A stretch of 64,000 nucleotides of DNA from Ralstonia sp. RRA. GTDB taxonomy: Bacteria; Pseudomonadota; Gammaproteobacteria; Burkholderiales; Burkholderiaceae. The notes under the pieces were generated by a model. The model made no database searches, was not told where the DNA came from, and saw only the letters and a program-made list of their open reading frames with translations. The stretch covers positions 2,418,001 through 2,482,000 of the forward strand of contig NZ_CP146091.1 of NCBI RefSeq assembly GCF_037023145.1. Direction: 5' to 3'. Position numbers and translations under genes: made by a program. Positions 63,868 to 64,000 of this stretch are shown piece after piece (position 1 is the first letter of the stretch; every line of letters begins with the position of its first letter).

Positions 63868-64000
63868 GGGATTCTCCTCTGGGATACCGCCATGAGGCGG
63901 CCCGGTCACGCTATGCCCGCCGTATGTCGGTGCAGCGACCCGCGTATGTCGCCCTGGTGACAAATGTAACGGGCCTTCCTCCACCCGGTTGAGCCAACGT
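63868..64000. other. upstream region of the phosphodiesterase gene, window edge
   Basis: Leader and probable promoter region of the minus-strand gene; no other gene is visible before the window ends. Confidence 0.5.

Overview
The window looks like a chromosomal segment of a high-GC betaproteobacterium of the Burkholderiaceae, most likely Ralstonia. I infer this from the high GC, the capsule gene set resembling the Burkholderia pseudomallei manC-wcb cluster, the complete pel operon, and the housekeeping families. The genus is an inference from gene content; I could not run a search.

Bases 1-34,870 form one large capsular polysaccharide locus of the ABC-transporter-dependent type. The left edge cuts into manC, read on the minus strand. 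It is followed by a KpsC-like Kdo transferase, a glycosyltransferase and a lone plus-strand wza/kpsD-like outer-membrane lipoprotein. Bases 5,000-16,050, visibly more AT-rich in places, hold a repeat-unit cassette on the minus strand. It contains GDP-mannose 4,6-dehydratase (gmd), an rmd-like reductase, three glycosyltransferases, a perosamine-synthase-like aminotransferase, a PerB/NeuD-like acetyltransferase and a 1318-residue fusion. The fusion joins a glycosyltransferase, two DUF4214 modules, a coiled coil with four 40-residue repeats and an FkbM methyltransferase. Another glycosyltransferase and kpsT, kpsM and kpsE follow. Divergently, on the plus strand, kpsS leads an operon of an SDR, an LtaS/MdoB-like membrane enzyme, a fully reducing type I polyketide synthase, an LpxC paralogue, an alpha-oxoamine synthase and a GNAT. 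I recognise this as the wcbO-wcbT module of B. pseudomallei. It probably makes a special acyl or amino-lipid for the capsule.

Two features of the locus stand out. The polyketide synthase is split by one in-frame TAG immediately before its ACP domain. The fusion protein has the parts expected of a chain-capping enzyme with a built-in molecular ruler. A run of seven 7-bp repeats sits between the oxoamine synthase and the GNAT.

Bases 35,000-44,850 hold ordinary genes: an RcnB-like periplasmic protein, UspA, a LysE exporter, a TusA-like protein, a NUDIX hydrolase, threonine aldolase, a 4-oxalocrotonate tautomerase, a class II aldolase, an MFS transporter with a divergent LysR regulator, and an nfeD-slipin pair. 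Bases 44,901-45,366 are a gene-free nested inverted repeat.

Bases 45,425-58,455 are a complete pelABCDEFG operon on the minus strand (transcribed pelA to pelG), for the cationic Pel exopolysaccharide under c-di-GMP control. The right end carries a YtfL-like CNNM/CBS membrane protein, a carboxymuconolactone-decarboxylase-family protein overlapped by a MerR regulator with a textbook 19-bp-spacer promoter, two small Ala/His/Lys-rich secreted proteins, and a secreted type I phosphodiesterase/phosphatase. I saw no rRNA, tRNA, CRISPR array, insertion sequence or prophage.
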